Assembly (NCBI RefSeq): GCF_000317435.1
Contig: NC_019751.1
Coordinates: forward strand, 2,542,001 to 2,606,000
Length of the DNA: 64,000 nt
Direction of reading: 5' to 3'
Origin: Calothrix sp. PCC 6303
Lineage (GTDB): Bacteria > Cyanobacteriota > Cyanobacteriia > Cyanobacteriales > Nostocaceae
In this document: in pieces, positions 18,415-26,825 of the stretch
Layout of the letters: every line of letters starts with the position of its first letter
How positions within the stretch are numbered: position 1 is the first letter of the stretch
Notes under the pieces: model-generated
Told to the model about the DNA's origin: nothing
Database searches by the model: none
The model's input: only the letters and a program-made list of their open reading frames with translations
Translations under genes and position numbers: made by a program

Positions 18415-19687
18415 GGGTTAATACCTCCCGATGCAATACCTCTTCGTACAACCGGACGATCGATAATCCTTTTATGTCCCAGGTATATTCTTCCCTGGCT
18501 CTTGTTTTCGCTGCTATTGCCATTGTTGAAACCATCTCTCTATTTACCGCCAATTTCTGCATTGCTTCGCATATCCCGGTTATTGCTTCCCCTGCATTCC
18601 TCGCTTTGACTTTAAATCCGCTTGTATCGGTAATTTGAACTGCTGGTCCCCCCAAATCCAAACAAATTACGGGTTTGCCAGCAGCCATTGCTTCGATGCA
18701 TACCGTCGGTGAAAAATCGTGCAAACTGGGATGGATTAAAACACTACTTGTTCCTAAAATTTCTAGGGTTTGGTGTCGCGATAGCTCACCTAAGAACTTA
18801 ACTTTGTTAACGATTCCCAATTCCCTTACTAAAGTCTCTAATTGGGAACGTTGAGAACCATCCCCCACAATCCAGTATTCGCTTTCTGGGATATTTGCCC
18901 GTGCAAAAGCTCTTAAACCCAAGTCAAACCCCTTCCAGTGCAGCAGACGACCGATACTAATAAATCGGATGGGATTATGATTTGGTGAAATGGTATGTTT
19001 TTCCAAAATTTCCCAATCTTCGCGATCGATTCCCGTTTGTCCCAAAATTTGTTTGACTCGTTTTGCTCCCAATTTAGTCACGCGATCGCTTGTTTCTCGC
19101 GTACATACCAAAATCATCGCGCTCCGCTTTGCCGTCAATTTTACGAAGGGATCGAATTCCCCAATTCGACAACTCAAACTTCGCAACAATTCATGTAATT
19201 TTCCCTGTCGATCGAAATTCTTCCAAAAGCCTTTTGGTGCAACTTCCCCACCTCCAACTGGTCCCCAAATAAAAGGAACGGGAAGCAACGCCAGAAACAC
19301 TGGGTAGCAATAGCGACCATAGGTGACATGGTGGATAAGATCGAATTTTTCTTGGGAATGTAAATTGCGGGCGGCAAAATAAATTCCCAATTGCCAAAAA
19401 TAATAGTGCAAGTAGACGACGGTACGTTCTTTACGCCACCAAATCAGCCATTGTGGTAAATCGTAATAATATACTTTTAATTCCGGTAGGGGATTTAGTT
19501 GCAACTCGGCTTCGATACTGGGATGGTTATCCTTACGGGTAATTAACCATACTTCTTGGCAATGGCGGGCTAATTCCCGTACCGTACTCCAACCTACACC
19601 CCCTTCCGAGCCGATTTTGGGTTTACAAGCATAGGCAGAAATGAGAATTTTCCAAGGTTTTTTCATCGGTTGTTGGATTCTAGTCAT
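18407..19687 (-). CDS. Glycosyltransferase family 4, paralogue of the 19690 gene
   Basis: This 426-aa GT-B enzyme has KILISAYACKPKIGSEGG at the N-terminus, the donor-domain start RFISIGRLLHWKGFDLGLR, and the motif HDFSPTVCIEAMAAGKPV. Here S-P-T-V replaces the usual F-G-x-x, and the second Glu of E-x7-E is present. The neighbour at 19690-20958 shares this whole layout (ISAYACRPNEGSEPG; RFISIGRLLHWKGFHLGLR), so the pair arose by tandem duplication. Starts at 19687 and 19666 are both possible and neither has a clear ribosome-binding site. The first lies 2 nt after the upstream stop. Confidence 0.88.
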   Translation of the reverse strand: MTRIQQPMKKPWKILISAYACKPKIGSEGGVGWSTVRELARHCQEVWLITRKDNHPSIEAELQLNPLPELKVYYYDLPQWLIWWRKERTVVYLHYYFWQLGIYFAARNLHSQEKFDLIHHVTYGRYCYPVFLALLPVPFIWGPVGGGEVAPKGFWKNFDRQGKLHELLRSLSCRIGEFDPFVKLTAKRSAMILVCTRETSDRVTKLGAKRVKQILGQTGIDREDWEILEKHTISPNHNPIRFISIGRLLHWKGFDLGLRAFARANIPESEYWIVGDGSQRSQLETLVRELGIVNKVKFLGELSRHQTLEILGTSSVLIHPSLHDFSPTVCIEAMAAGKPVICLDLGGPAVQITDTSGFKVKARNAGEAITGICEAMQKLAVNREMVSTMAIAAKTRAREEYTWDIKGLSIVRLYEEVLHREVLTHA

Positions 19688-19689
19688 CG

Positions 19690-20958
19690 CTATTTGATAA
19701 TTACCTGTTGCAATTCTTTGCTAACAATTTCCGTATATAGTTGTGCTAGCGATTTCGCTTTGGCATTCCAGTTATATAAATCCTTTACCCTGTTTTTTCC
19801 TGCTTCACCCATCTGCGATCGCAATTGGGCATCGGTTGCCAATTTTGCCATTGCTGCTGCCAAATCTGCCACCGCTTGCTCGGGATTAATTGCGTGCACC
19901 TTGATTCCAGTTTGCGGGGTAACCTGGGTTGCCGGACCACCCAAATCCAAACAAATCACGGGACGACCAGTTGCCATCGCTTCTAAACATACCTGTCCCC
20001 CCGATTCGTGCAAGCTGGGATGTACCAAAATTGACGCTTGACTCAAAATTTCCAGGGTTTCCTGACGGGATCGATGGTTCCAAAATTTGACCCGATTCCC
20101 AATCCCTAATTCTTCCACTAGAGCAAGTAATTGGGCTTTTTCCGCACCATCTCCCACAATCCAATATTCCACATCTCCAGGTAAATTAGCCTGGGCAAAA
20201 GCTCGCAAACCCAAATGAAATCCCTTCCAGTGTAACAGCCTACCGATGCTAATAAATCGCACCGGATAATTAGCTGCCAGGGAATATTGGGATAGGTGGG
20301 AAATCTCCCCATCCAATAAACCCAACTGGGAAACAACCTCAATTTTTTTGGCTCCCAATCTCTTCAGGCATTTTGCCGTATCTTCCGTGGTTGCCCGTGC
20401 CAATACACTACGTTTGGCTGTTATTTGCACAAAGGGATCGAGTTCGCTAAGGGTACGAGCCAAATTTCGCATGACTTCGTAGAATTTTCCCCGCAGACTA
20501 AAATCCGACCAAAAAGCCCCAGGTGCGGATTCACCCCCTCCCACTGGTCCCCATAAAAATGGTATGGGAAGTAAAGAGAGAAAACTGGGACTCCAGTATC
20601 TGACGTAGGTGAGGTGGTGAATTAAGTCAAACTTAATGTCTCGGTGGAGTTTCTTGGCGTATAAATAGGCTGCTATTTGCCAGAGATAATAATGGATGTG
20701 AACGCTTTTTTGACTGGGTTTGAGCCAACGTAGATAGGAAGGAATGTCGGAATAGACAATATTCAGTCCGGGGATGGGATGGGTTTGTAAAGCCGCTTCG
20801 ATAACTTTGCGGTTATTTTCCCTGGTTAGTAGCCAAATATGATGATATTGCAAAAGTTCTGGAACCAGATTCCAACTAATTCCCGGTTCCGAACCTTCAT
20901 TTGGTCGGCAAGCGTAGGCAGAAATGAGAATATGCAATTTTTCGGGATTATTGTTCAT
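19690..20958 (-). CDS. Glycosyltransferase family 4, paralogue of the 18407 gene
   Basis: This 422-aa GT-B enzyme starts at the ATG at 20958, which has GGGA 8 nt upstream; the longer frame would start at a TTG. Motifs are ILISAYACRPNEGSEPG near the N-terminus, GPVGGGESAPGAFW near residue 150, RFISIGRLLHWKGFHLG near 240 and HESGGQVCLEAMATGRPV in the donor domain. The start overlaps the stop of the gene at 20948. It is the tandem duplicate of the next gene. Likely role: one of the repeat-unit assembly steps of the EPS. Confidence 0.88.
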   Translation of the reverse strand: MNNNPEKLHILISAYACRPNEGSEPGISWNLVPELLQYHHIWLLTRENNRKVIEAALQTHPIPGLNIVYSDIPSYLRWLKPSQKSVHIHYYLWQIAAYLYAKKLHRDIKFDLIHHLTYVRYWSPSFLSLLPIPFLWGPVGGGESAPGAFWSDFSLRGKFYEVMRNLARTLSELDPFVQITAKRSVLARATTEDTAKCLKRLGAKKIEVVSQLGLLDGEISHLSQYSLAANYPVRFISIGRLLHWKGFHLGLRAFAQANLPGDVEYWIVGDGAEKAQLLALVEELGIGNRVKFWNHRSRQETLEILSQASILVHPSLHESGGQVCLEAMATGRPVICLDLGGPATQVTPQTGIKVHAINPEQAVADLAAAMAKLATDAQLRSQMGEAGKNRVKDLYNWNAKAKSLAQLYTEIVSKELQQVIIK

Positions 20959-22120
20959 GCTGATTTCCCAAAACAAAGGATGTCACATCTGCCAAAAATT
21001 TGCCCGCAGCTTCGGGGGTGTATTTATTCATGATTTCCTGGGACTTTTTCCCCATTGCTGGCAGCAATTGAGGATTTTCGATCGCTCGTTCCATGACTGC
21101 GGCAATGGTTTCCGGTTGGTAGGGATCGAATAGGTACCCATTTTCCCCTTCAACCACTAGTTCCGAGGCACCAGCCCATTTTGATGTCAGAATAGCCTTA
21201 CCCAAAATCATGGCTTCCAAGATTACCAATCCCCAGGTATCTTCTAAGGTGGGAAGAATAAAGGCATCGGCTCGACGGAAGTATTCTCCCAAACATCCAT
21301 AATCGACCCTTCCCAACCATTGGATGTGTTCTTCTAATTGATTTTCTCGGCAGTATTGCTTTAATTCTTCCACTTGCTTACCATCCCCAATAATTTGAAT
21401 CGTGTAATTCTCTACACCTTTTTTTGCTAGGGATGTACATGCTGCCAGCAACAAATGTAACCCCTTACGCGGGACGATTTGACCGACGAATAGGAAAACG
21501 GGATGGTGGGATTCGGATTTGGATTCGGGTTGAATTTGGCTGATCTCTGGGGAAGAATTATGACTTGCCAGTAGGGATTTGGCGCAGGGGACTTCGTAGG
21601 GTTGGACGAATACCTTGGTTTCGGGGACCTTGAGAACTTGAGTCAGGTAGTTTTTTCCCTCATTGCTGTTGCTAATTAAAGCGTCCGCAGCATTTGCCAT
21701 AACTTTGCGGAGGTACAAACGATGGGGAGAATTCCGAAAATCAACGCTGGGGGAACTACCTTCGTAAGCGATCGCGACTTTCCATTTTCCCAGCGGTTTA
21801 AACAGCAAAGCCAAGATAGTCCACACACCAAATGCATTCGCAAAAACTACATCGGGTTTGAATTCCAAAAGCCGTTTGCCGATATTTAATGGCATGTAGG
21901 TAAAGTTGTTACCGTAACCCGTTGTGGATTTACTCAGGGAAATAATTTTGCGATCGCCTACCAATTCAAATTTGAAGGAGTCTTCAAATCCTGGAGCAAA
22001 TCCCTTCCAAACGGTGGTGAAAACGGTGGTATTGGGAAATATTTTGGTCAGGTGAGCCATTGCTGGCTGCCAGTAGTAATAAGCCGTTGTTAGTAACCAG
22101 GCAACCCGAGTTTGGTTCAT
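20948..22120 (-). CDS. Glycosyltransferase family 4, paralogue of the 22195 gene
   Basis: This 390-aa GT-B enzyme begins VAWLLTTAYYYWQPAMAHL. Further motifs are YEGSSPSVDFRNSP near residue 120, VFLFVGQIVPRKGLHLLL near 210 and DTWGLVILEAMILGKAIL, which carries the E-x7-E pair. The gene at 22195 shares all of these blocks (YDGSSPSVDYRNS, FSIGQIIPRKGI, DVWGMVLLEAMSLGKAV), so this is a second tandem-duplicate pair. It overlaps the start of the 19690 gene by 11 nt. Confidence 0.9.
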   Translation of the reverse strand: MNQTRVAWLLTTAYYYWQPAMAHLTKIFPNTTVFTTVWKGFAPGFEDSFKFELVGDRKIISLSKSTTGYGNNFTYMPLNIGKRLLEFKPDVVFANAFGVWTILALLFKPLGKWKVAIAYEGSSPSVDFRNSPHRLYLRKVMANAADALISNSNEGKNYLTQVLKVPETKVFVQPYEVPCAKSLLASHNSSPEISQIQPESKSESHHPVFLFVGQIVPRKGLHLLLAACTSLAKKGVENYTIQIIGDGKQVEELKQYCRENQLEEHIQWLGRVDYGCLGEYFRRADAFILPTLEDTWGLVILEAMILGKAILTSKWAGASELVVEGENGYLFDPYQPETIAAVMERAIENPQLLPAMGKKSQEIMNKYTPEAAGKFLADVTSFVLGNQHEQ

Positions 22121-22194
22121 AGTAATTAGAAAAATAAAATTAATTCCAATAAAGTGAATTCCAATAATTCCAAAAATTCCAAAAACAAATATTT

Positions 22195-23364
22195 TTATTT
22201 GTCCTGGAGAACGCTATTTTCAATTACATTTTTAACTACATCTGTCAAAAAAATAGCAGATGTTTTGGGTGTATGCTGGCTCATGATTTCCCGCGATCGA
22301 TCCCCCATATCCCCAATCTGAGGTGGATTATCCATACATTCTTTCATCGAGTTTGCGAGTTCTTCCGGAAAGGAAGGGTTAAAAGTGTAACCATTGTCTC
22401 CTTCTCTAATTAGTTCTGCCGAACCTGCATTTTGAGAAGCAATTACCGCTTTCCCCAAACTCATCGCTTCGAGCAATACCATTCCCCAAACATCTTCGTG
22501 GCTAGGAAATACAAATACATCGATGAGGTGAAAATAGCTTCCTAGATGGCTGTAGTTAACTTGTCCGAGCCAAGAAATATTGGTAGCTAAATTGTATTTT
22601 TTCGCCAGTTCGTCCAATTCCTGACGCTGGTTTCCTTCCCCTGCAATGAGTAGGGAATATTTTTCGTATCCTTGCTGTTGGAGGATGTAACAAGCTTCGA
22701 TGAGTTCTCGAATTCCTTTTCTGGGAATAATTTGTCCGATAGAGAAAAAAATTGGCTTTTGGAGTTGAATAGTTTGAGGGAGATTTTGACTGAGATGGGG
22801 GTCAAAATCCTGCAATAATGCTTGTAGATCTGGTACGAGATAGGGATGTACGAAAATAGTATGGGCATCTATACCCAGAACTTGATGCAAATAGTCTTTT
22901 CCTGGTTGGTGGTTGGTAATAAATCGATCGCAAAACTTTCCAATCCGCCTGCGAGTAAATATTCTCAATTTTGAATTTCGATAGTCCACACTGGGGGAAC
23001 TACCATCGTAGATTAAGATAATTTTCCAGCTAAAAACTAATTTGAGAATCGCGACAAAAATCGTCCACAGACAAAAGCCATCGGCAAAGATAATATCAGG
23101 TTTAAATTTCCATAAATAGGGGATTATTTGGGGTGAAAGGTACATAACATTATTGCTGTAACCACCCGAGTTTTGTTTTAGTTCCAATAATTTGCGATCG
23201 CCAATAATTTCGACGGCAAATTTCTGTTCGTATCCCTTGGCAAAGCCCTGCCATTTGGCTGTAAATAATTTTGTTTGTGGAAATATGGACACAAATTCGG
23301 TGAGGATGGGATGCCAGTAGCTTGGCGCTGCTGTTAGGAGCCAGGCAATACGCAGGTTATTCAT
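22195..23364 (-). CDS. Glycosyltransferase family 4, paralogue of the 20948 gene
   Basis: This 389-aa GT-B enzyme is the first gene of the minus-strand block, so its promoter should lie in 23365-23815. N-terminal IAWLLTAAPSYWHPIL and donor-domain motifs PIFFSIGQIIPRKGI and DVWGMVLLEAMSLGKAV place it in GT4. A 74-bp spacer rich in ATTCCAA repeats (about 22140-22186) separates it from its duplicate. Specificity is unknown. Confidence 0.9.
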   Translation of the reverse strand: MNNLRIAWLLTAAPSYWHPILTEFVSIFPQTKLFTAKWQGFAKGYEQKFAVEIIGDRKLLELKQNSGGYSNNVMYLSPQIIPYLWKFKPDIIFADGFCLWTIFVAILKLVFSWKIILIYDGSSPSVDYRNSKLRIFTRRRIGKFCDRFITNHQPGKDYLHQVLGIDAHTIFVHPYLVPDLQALLQDFDPHLSQNLPQTIQLQKPIFFSIGQIIPRKGIRELIEACYILQQQGYEKYSLLIAGEGNQRQELDELAKKYNLATNISWLGQVNYSHLGSYFHLIDVFVFPSHEDVWGMVLLEAMSLGKAVIASQNAGSAELIREGDNGYTFNPSFPEELANSMKECMDNPPQIGDMGDRSREIMSQHTPKTSAIFLTDVVKNVIENSVLQDK

Positions 23365-23815
23365 GTTTTATAGAATTTATGCTTTTGTTGGAAGTTCTTA
23401 TCTGTTATTAGCCAAATATTTTTATTAAATATTTATGATTAAGTAGGTAGGCGGGAAAATTTACAACTATGTAACAAAATGTAAATAGCTCAAAACCCTT
23501 GCGTAAAGCCTACGGCATTTAAGAAAGGCGTAGCCTGCCCGGAGGGCTTATGCTACTCTGCGAGAACGCTTTCAGCGAACGTCGTGCCTCCAACCTTCGG
23601 TTCGTAAACTACGCAATGACAAAGTATAGTTCTGTTTATTTATGCCCACCTACTTAATCGGGATAATTAATCTTGACGTTCGATATTCAGGATGATAGGG
23701 GCATCAATATTTCATACTAGAATTTACATCCAAAAACAACATTATCCGTAAATTTACCGGATAACCCAGCAAAGAAATGAAAATAAATATAGGTAAATTA
23801 TGCCTGGAGATAACA
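23365..23815. other. Divergent spacer with interspersed repeat
   Basis: About 450 bp between divergently transcribed EPS genes. It contains a 40-bp interspersed repeat at 23527-23566 within a longer degenerate repeat tract (about 23490-23615). Promoters for both directions are expected here but I cannot point to them. Confidence 0.5.
23527..23566. repeat. 40-bp interspersed repeat, copy 1
   Basis: GGCGTAGCCTGCCC through GGGCTTATGCTACTCTGCG. It matches 38197-38236 at 36 of 40 positions. Both copies are followed some 50-70 bp later by CGCAATGACAAA, so the true repeat is longer and degenerate. Confidence 0.65.
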
Positions 23816-24859
23816 ATGATTTTTATTCGTACGGCTAGAACAAAAGCTCGCACAATTCTATATCGGACTTTTGTCGGCGATCGCCGAACAAGATTATACG
23901 ATTTATCCACAATCAAACCCCAGCAAAGACAGACGCGATCGCCCGTAATTCAGTTTTATTCTTCTGTGGATAATATCGGGAATTTTACCCCGGTGATTGG
24001 AATTCAAGAAATGCTCGGACATGTAACGGATACTTGGTGTATCCACGACAAAGAAATTGATTTCGATTTTATCAATAGTAATTATAAGTGTGCAATTATT
24101 GGCGGTGCGGGATTATTACACCAATGTTTTGAAGGATTTTGGACTAAGTTTTTAAATGAATGCAAAATCCCGGTGATAATTTGGGGTGTGGGTGTATGTT
24201 TGCCCGATAAAACGGGTGTACGGAAAGATTTGTTGGACAGTACAGCGAATGCAGGTGTCGATCGGAAAATAGTTGCAGAAGTGGCTAAAAAATGCGAATT
24301 AATTAATGTGCGTGATGATTTGACGGCAGAATATTATGGATTTGATAATGCCGATATTAGTGCCTGTCCCACTATTAAAATGATGCAGAATTTCCGAGAT
24401 TCTGTTGATCGCAACTCCCAAACGGCTTTATATAGTTCTCACGAGGAGTTGGTTTCGGAAGTAGACAAACAGGAAATCAAAGCGACAATTGCTAAGTCGA
24501 TTACAAAATTTAGATATACAGATAATATTCAACGAACTTATTTAGGGCTTAACGATATTATTTCAGATTATTACTGTCACAGCCAGTTATTAATTACGAC
24601 GAGATTGCACGGTGCAATTATTTCTTATGGATTGGGGATTCCCTATATTGCGATCGCTCGCGATGCTAAAATGCGGGAATTTTGTCGGATAAATGGAAAT
24701 GGCATTGGTGTGCAAAGTGTTGGTGAACTCAAAGATATTCTCAAGGATTTTTCTGCAAACACGATCGAATTAAAACCAATCGCGATCGAGCCAGTATTAA
24801 ACTTTGGAGAGCGGGCAAAAGCTTGGGTATTACAGTATTGTGATTTATCGATTAATTGA
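23816..24859 (+). CDS. Polysaccharide pyruvyl transferase family protein
   Basis: This 347-aa protein transfers pyruvate from phosphoenolpyruvate to sugar hydroxyls as a ketal in characterised family members. The ATG at 23816 has GGAG 7 nt upstream and is preferred to the ATG at 23777. Family features: YSSVDNIGNFTPVIGIQEML near the N-terminus, CAIIGGAGLLHQ near residue 95, IIWGVGVCLPD, and the C-terminal LLITTRLHGAIISYGLGIP block with the conserved Arg-Leu-His. It is the only + strand gene of the 14.5-37 kb EPS stretch and ends at a strong terminator. Confidence 0.85.
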   Translation: MIFIRTARTKARTILYRTFVGDRRTRLYDLSTIKPQQRQTRSPVIQFYSSVDNIGNFTPVIGIQEMLGHVTDTWCIHDKEIDFDFINSNYKCAIIGGAGLLHQCFEGFWTKFLNECKIPVIIWGVGVCLPDKTGVRKDLLDSTANAGVDRKIVAEVAKKCELINVRDDLTAEYYGFDNADISACPTIKMMQNFRDSVDRNSQTALYSSHEELVSEVDKQEIKATIAKSITKFRYTDNIQRTYLGLNDIISDYYCHSQLLITTRLHGAIISYGLGIPYIAIARDAKMREFCRINGNGIGVQSVGELKDILKDFSANTIELKPIAIEPVLNFGERAKAWVLQYCDLSIN

Positions 24860-24892
24860 GATAACAGAAAATTGAATTAAAAAAATTGAATT

Positions 24893-24927
24893 AAAAAACC
24901 CAGTCATTTAAAGATGACTGGGTTTTT
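24893..24927. terminator. Strong bidirectional-looking terminator
   Basis: CCCAGTCAT (24899-24907) pairs with ATGACTGGG (24914-24922). The stem is flanked by a run of A on one side and T on the other. It lies 33 bp after the pyruvyl transferase stop. Confidence 0.85.
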
Positions 24928-25115
24928 CTAGTATACCTGTCTACGAAAGATAAAGTGCTTGCAGTAAAGGCTTTACAGACACGATAAATACATTTATACT
25001 ACTTTTTCATCGAACGTAAAAATGAGGTTTCTGGGGTTTAGAAATCAAAAATATTAAAAGTTGGGAAAAACATAGCTGTCCTTTGAAGTAAATGTGAATG
25101 GATAAAACTCAAAGA

Positions 25116-25380
25116 TTATAACGCTCGTATTCTTAATGAATTTAGATGTAATCTAACTAACCCACATACTGTCATAATTACCTGGTTGTAACGATGCCTC
25201 CCTAGGTGAAATCTGTCGCTAGCAACGTGAAAAGTTTTGACTCGACAGATTAGATGCTCAACACTAATTCGTAAAGAGGATAGTTGTTTATTTTCCTCTT
25301 TTTTAGTTTCGGAAAGCTCTGCTTTTTTTGGTTTCTTATGGGGTGTTGTAATCGTTCCCTTCATTTAATAGTGCGTCAGC
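25116..25380 (-). pseudogene. IS5/DDE-type transposase, C-terminal remnant
   Basis: An 82-codon frame (25116-25364) carries TPHKKPKKAELSETKK, then SSLRISVEHLICRVK, then RYNQVIMTVCGLVRLHL. This is the C-terminal end of DDE transposases of the IS5/DDE_Tnp_4 kind, where the Glu of VEH is catalytic. Upstream codons in a shifted frame (DALLNEG, about 25360-25378) continue the similarity, pointing to a frameshift. The rest of the transposase is missing. It is a dead scrap sitting between the two EPS blocks. Confidence 0.7.
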
Positions 25381-25410
25381 TTGCCTTTTCCTCTCTAGTA
25401 CATACATGAA

Positions 25411-25438
25411 GGCAGTAGTGAGTAGGCAGTAGGTAGTA
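25411..25438. repeat. Heptanucleotide (STRR-type) array, 4 units
   Basis: The units are GGCAGTA, GTGAGTA, GGCAGTA and GGTAGTA. The same unit recurs at 38103-38123. Confidence 0.6.
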
Positions 25439-25478
25439 GGGGAAAGCTGATTATTACTGAGCTTTAATAATGGTCTGC

Positions 25479-26729
25479 TTATTTACGCCGTCTTGTACTA
25501 GCTACGGCAATAAGCTTATTGCGATTGAGACGCTGGAACACTTTTTTTCGGTATTTTGAAATAGTTGCTTTAATTTTCCAATTAATTAAAGTTAGTTTAT
25601 CATATTCTAAGTCTTCGATTGGAGAAAATTTATTTTCTTTTGCTAGTTCCAGTACTTCTTGAGAAAGAGAGCTTTCATCATTGATAATACTCTTGATGTA
25701 ATTATCTCTTTGGAAATAGTATTTATCCAAATTAAAAACTCGTTCGTATAACTTCTCCTTGCCTAATATTTCAAGAGTTAATAAGGTTCGATTGCATTTC
25801 CAACAAACTCCACAATTCATTGGATCGCTTTCTTTTCTTTGTACCTGGTAGTCTGTATCGACGCAAACATCAAGAAAGTCGTAGCTATATTTGTTACAGG
25901 ACACTACTTCTGTTTTTTCTACTCTAGAAAATCGGGAACCAATCGAATATACCTTCATCGTTTCAGTTCCCATTTTAGCCAAAATTATTGGGTCTAAATG
26001 AGCAGATGTACCGCCTTGAAAAACCCCACAATCCTTATAATGATAAGCAGATGAATAATAAAATTTTCCTAGTAGTTTTTGGATAGCTAAAGCTGGTGCC
26101 ATATTTCGGACAGAATGAATTTGGGAATGACTCATAGTAATTAAATCTGTAATATTACTATCAACTTCTATGATATCTATGCCCAGTAGTGAGGCTAAAT
26201 TTTTGACATTTCCTAGTTTGTTTTCATGCTCGACTTTATTATGTGTTGCTCCTGCATAAAAATTTAGGAAGTGGGTAATCTGAAAATTGGTAGGTGAATC
26301 TTTATTAATTTCGAGACTGCAGAAACTATCGATACCACAAGAAAAAGCCAATCCAATTGCATTTTCACTATTAATTGATTCAGAGTAAAGTTCTTGGGCT
26401 GAAATTTCAAAATTTCGATAGTCTTTATTTGTCATCAACAAAATCGGAATTACTTCATTCTTCAGATTATAAAATAGACTTTCGGAGATACTTCCATTTA
26501 CAACAATATTCCTACCAGTTTGAAGTGCCAGAGGAATTGATGCAACGACAAAAGCATCATAAACTTCATGTATAAGATACTTGGCATTTTCTTTTTGAAC
26601 TGCAAAATAAATAGTTTTACCATCAATAGAAGCTGTTAAATAACTTTTTGAAGATGAAATATTGGAATCAAATATAGATTCTACTTGGCTATTCAATATT
26701 TGAATGTTCTCGATGATTATGTTATTCAC
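25479..26729 (-). CDS. PP-loop (QueC-like) ATP-binding protein with zinc-type Cys cluster, in EPS locus
   Basis: This 416-aa cytoplasmic protein has GLAFSCGIDSFCSLEI at residues 126-141, a variant of the PP-loop SGGxDS motif (Cys replaces the first Gly). Cys306, Cys309 and Cys312 form NCGVCWKC, like the zinc site of 7-cyano-7-deazaguanine synthase (QueC); Cys278 and Cys289 are nearby. N- and C-terminal extensions are unrelated to QueC as far as I can see. PP-loop enzymes adenylate a carboxylate or carbonyl group for amide, nitrile or thio formation. In EPS loci a comparable chemistry is sugar amidation (WbpG type). Substrate here is unknown. The start codon is GTG at 26729, 12 nt after an AGGAGG; an in-frame CTG sits 6 nt after it. 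It is the last gene of the second EPS block. Confidence 0.65.
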   Translation of the reverse strand: MNNIIIENIQILNSQVESIFDSNISSSKSYLTASIDGKTIYFAVQKENAKYLIHEVYDAFVVASIPLALQTGRNIVVNGSISESLFYNLKNEVIPILLMTNKDYRNFEISAQELYSESINSENAIGLAFSCGIDSFCSLEINKDSPTNFQITHFLNFYAGATHNKVEHENKLGNVKNLASLLGIDIIEVDSNITDLITMSHSQIHSVRNMAPALAIQKLLGKFYYSSAYHYKDCGVFQGGTSAHLDPIILAKMGTETMKVYSIGSRFSRVEKTEVVSCNKYSYDFLDVCVDTDYQVQRKESDPMNCGVCWKCNRTLLTLEILGKEKLYERVFNLDKYYFQRDNYIKSIINDESSLSQEVLELAKENKFSPIEDLEYDKLTLINWKIKATISKYRKKVFQRLNRNKLIAVASTRRRK

Positions 26730-26745
26730 TGACAGAGCAATCCTC

Positions 26746-26762
26746 CTATAGGAATCCTATAG
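26746..26762. promoter_or_regulatory. 17-bp dyad overlapping the ribosome-binding site of the PP-loop gene
   Basis: CTATAGGA-A-TCCTATAG is a dyad with 8-bp arms. Its edge overlaps the AGGAGG (complement CCTCCT at 26742-26747) of the downstream gene. It could be an operator or a weak RNA hairpin next to the Shine-Dalgarno sequence. Confidence 0.35.
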
Positions 26763-26825
26763 TATAAATTTGAATAATAATAGCTTCAATATCCGAACCA
26801 TGAATCAGATGAAAAGCATATTTTT

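Noticed and set aside
22140-22186. ATTCCAA-rich tract between two glycosyltransferase genes as a regulatory iteron
   Set aside because: Units are irregularly spaced and A/T-rich. It looks like low-complexity sequence rather than a binding-site array.
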